A stretch of DNA of 64,000 nucleotides from Bacteroidales bacterium UBA1800 (GTDB lineage Bacteria; Bacteroidota; Bacteroidia; Bacteroidales; VadinHA17). The translations under genes and the position numbers were made by a program. Below the pieces are notes generated by a model. It worked only from the letters and a program-made list of their open reading frames with translations. It did no database searches and was not told where the DNA came from. The stretch is from contig DCFQ01000091.1 in the NCBI GenBank assembly GCA_002319915.1, forward strand, positions 406 to 64,405. Direction: 5' to 3'. Below, in pieces: positions 62,700 through 64,000 of this stretch (position 1 is the stretch's first letter; each line of letters opens with the position of its first letter).

Positions 62700-63980
62700 T
62701 TATCTGGATTTCTTGAATACTAATTTTTCATTCTTGCCGAAGGTCTCATAACCTGATATGATCACTTTTTCACCTGGTTGCAGGCCGTCGAGCACTTCGT
62801 AATATTTCGGATTCTTTCTTCCGATGGAGATGCTGCGTTTTGTTGCAAAGGATTCGGTGGGATCCAGCACGTAAATCCACTGTCCTCCGGTTTCCTGGAA
62901 GAAGCCGCCAATCGGGACCAGTATCGATTCCTTCGGCTGCCCGAGCTGCAGGCTTATGTAATATGTCTGGCCGGTCCTGATATTGTCGGGCATGCTGTCG
63001 CGGAACACCATATCGATCTTGAACGATCCGTTCCTGACTTCAGGGAAGACCCTCCTCACAGTCAGGTCGAACTTGTTGCCCTGCCTGTCGAGGGTTGCCG
63101 TCAGCTGGGCTCTTACGCGGTCGATGTAGTGTTCATCAATCTGGGCTGAGACCTTGTAGGAAGTAAGGACATTTATCTGGCCCATGTTTTCGCCGCGATT
63201 TATCGATTGGCCTATTTCGACGTTCAGAAGCCCCAGTTCACCTTCGACCGGTGCTGTCACATTCAGGTTCTCGACCCTTGATTTGACGAGGGCAAGGTTC
63301 CTTCTCATGTTAAGCAGGTCATTCTTCATTGTTTCAATGTTTGCCGACCTGAAAATTGAATCGGTCCTTCCCCTTTCCATGAATAGATTCCTCGACTGTA
63401 TTGCCATGTCGAGATCCTCTTTGGACCTTATGTACTCTTCCCTGGATATGAGGTTGTCCTTGATGAGGTTCTCATTCTGCCCGAAGGTACGCTGTTTCCT
63501 TTCGATCTCGTACTTCAGGTTTATCAGCTCCCTCTTTATGGTCAGCCGTTCCTGCTCAAGTGTGATCTGGGTGTTTCTTAGGAAGTCCTCCTTCTCGGCA
63601 AGCTGAGCCTCGCTGTTGAGGATATTCAGGTAAAGGTCGGGGTTTGAAAGTCTCAGGATCACGTCCCCTTTTTTGACCAGTGCACCTTCCTCGATGAGCT
63701 TTTCCTCAACCCTTCCGCCTTCCTGAGCGTCAAGGAAGATAGTGGTAATAGGCTCCACGGTTCCTGTAACAGTAATATAGTCGTTGAACTGATCCCTGGT
63801 AACAGTCTCAATTATCAGCTTATCCTTTTCAACCCTGTAGGTGGATGTTCGGTTTGTGAAAAAAGCCATGTAAAAAAGAACGATGATCAGAATCCCACCT
63901 GCTATCCAGATGATGTGTTTTTTCTGAAGGCCCTTTTTCTTTGGAATAGGCTTATCCATTGTCTCGAGCGGTGTGTCCAT
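62700..63980 (-). CDS. HlyD/MacA-type periplasmic adaptor (membrane fusion) protein
   Basis: The 426-residue protein has a short cytoplasmic tail, one membrane segment (about 22-42) and the adaptor fold. The visible parts are a lipoyl-like half (TVEPITTIFLDAQEGGRVEEKLIEEGALVKKGDVILRL, about 72-112), a long coiled-coil hairpin (about 112-230), the second lipoyl half (NVTAPVEGELGLLNVEIGQ) and a beta-barrel with the C-terminal membrane-proximal part (KIDMVFRDSMP, EKVIISGYETFG). It links an inner-membrane ABC transporter to an outer-membrane TolC-like channel. It starts 20 bp from the window edge, so the upstream gene, perhaps a TolC homologue, is not visible. Confidence 0.93.
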   Translation of the reverse strand: MDTPLETMDKPIPKKKGLQKKHIIWIAGGILIIVLFYMAFFTNRTSTYRVEKDKLIIETVTRDQFNDYITVTGTVEPITTIFLDAQEGGRVEEKLIEEGALVKKGDVILRLSNPDLYLNILNSEAQLAEKEDFLRNTQITLEQERLTIKRELINLKYEIERKQRTFGQNENLIKDNLISREEYIRSKEDLDMAIQSRNLFMERGRTDSIFRSANIETMKNDLLNMRRNLALVKSRVENLNVTAPVEGELGLLNVEIGQSINRGENMGQINVLTSYKVSAQIDEHYIDRVRAQLTATLDRQGNKFDLTVRRVFPEVRNGSFKIDMVFRDSMPDNIRTGQTYYISLQLGQPKESILVPIGGFFQETGGQWIYVLDPTESFATKRSISIGRKNPKYYEVLDGLQPGEKVIISGYETFGKNEKLVFKKSR

Positions 63981-64000
63981 TTCAGCAAATAGATTTAGTT

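Noticed and set aside
1..64000. tRNA, rRNA, prophage or insertion sequence
   Set aside because: No gap is long enough for an rRNA, I saw no cloverleaf with a GTTCRA-type T-arm in the intergenic stretches, and there are no transposase or integrase genes or flanking inverted repeats.

Overview
The window comes from a member of the Bacteroidota, most likely an anaerobic or facultative Bacteroidales/Marinilabiliales-type lineage. The gene content supports this: a complete Rnf complex, DUF2795 and DUF5063 proteins, an OstA-like protein next to a cluster of SurA/PpiC folding factors, a SiaC/DUF1987 protein, a TTG-started MutS2, and a tandem family of about 800-residue FtsX/MacB-type permeases. Several gene starts also have the Bacteroidota promoter pattern TTG...TAnnTTTG rather than a clear Shine-Dalgarno sequence. 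Most of the window is conserved core chromosome. I see no prophage, insertion sequence, CRISPR array, tRNA or rRNA, and no gap without a gene longer than about 275 bp.

Layout. 1-629: 3' end of glyA. 681-2647 (-): exbB-exbD-tonB energy-transduction operon. 2785-7269 (-): tamB, divergent from tsaD (7326, +), which is followed by a PanE-like reductase and a SiaC-like protein. 9818-12309 (-): amino acid permease plus a Cys/Met-metabolism PLP enzyme. 12464-13705 (-): lipoprotein serpin. 13801-14355 (-): membrane J-domain protein. 14455-19854 (-): RseC-like gene followed by rnfBCDGEA. 19971-22079 (-): recG. 22166-24629 (+): methyltransferase, ABC ATPase, cobalamin adenosyltransferase and DUF2795 protein. 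24650-31636 (-): guaB, three SurA/PpiC-type genes and an OstA-like gene, tightly packed, probably an outer-membrane assembly operon. 31743-38393 (+): recQ, DUF5063, RNase D-like exonuclease, RlmI-like methyltransferase and tex, an RNA/DNA maintenance cluster. 38400-40475 (-): small secreted protein and M28 peptidase. 40751-43225 (+): mutS2. 43241-45444 (-): ECF sigma factor, anti-sigma-like protein and DUF4097-like protein. 45542-50340 (-): unknown membrane protein, M28-PDZ peptidase, ornithine aminotransferase and trmD.

50410-63980 is the most accessory-looking part. It holds four FtsX/MacB-type permeases in two back-to-back pairs, a GRAM-like small protein, a sigma-54 activator with no receiver domain, and an ABC ATPase plus HlyD/MacA-type adaptor that run off the right edge. 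Together these look like a tripartite efflux or lipoprotein-handling module with its own regulator.

The observations most worth a second look are non-coding. A short dispersed element made of CACRGAG heptamers spaced about one helical turn apart occurs at three places and forms inverted arms upstream of mutS2. A degenerate but exactly 7-bp-periodic tandem array lies between two permease genes. On the protein side, the points of interest are the receiver-less sigma-54 activator with a GAFTDA loop, the 4:1 permease:ATPase ratio, a translationally overlapped DUF5063/exonuclease pair, a SurA-like lipoprotein with no recognisable parvulin core, and a surface serpin with a predicted Val-Ser scissile bond. 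I did not find a clear-cut new defence or biosynthetic system.
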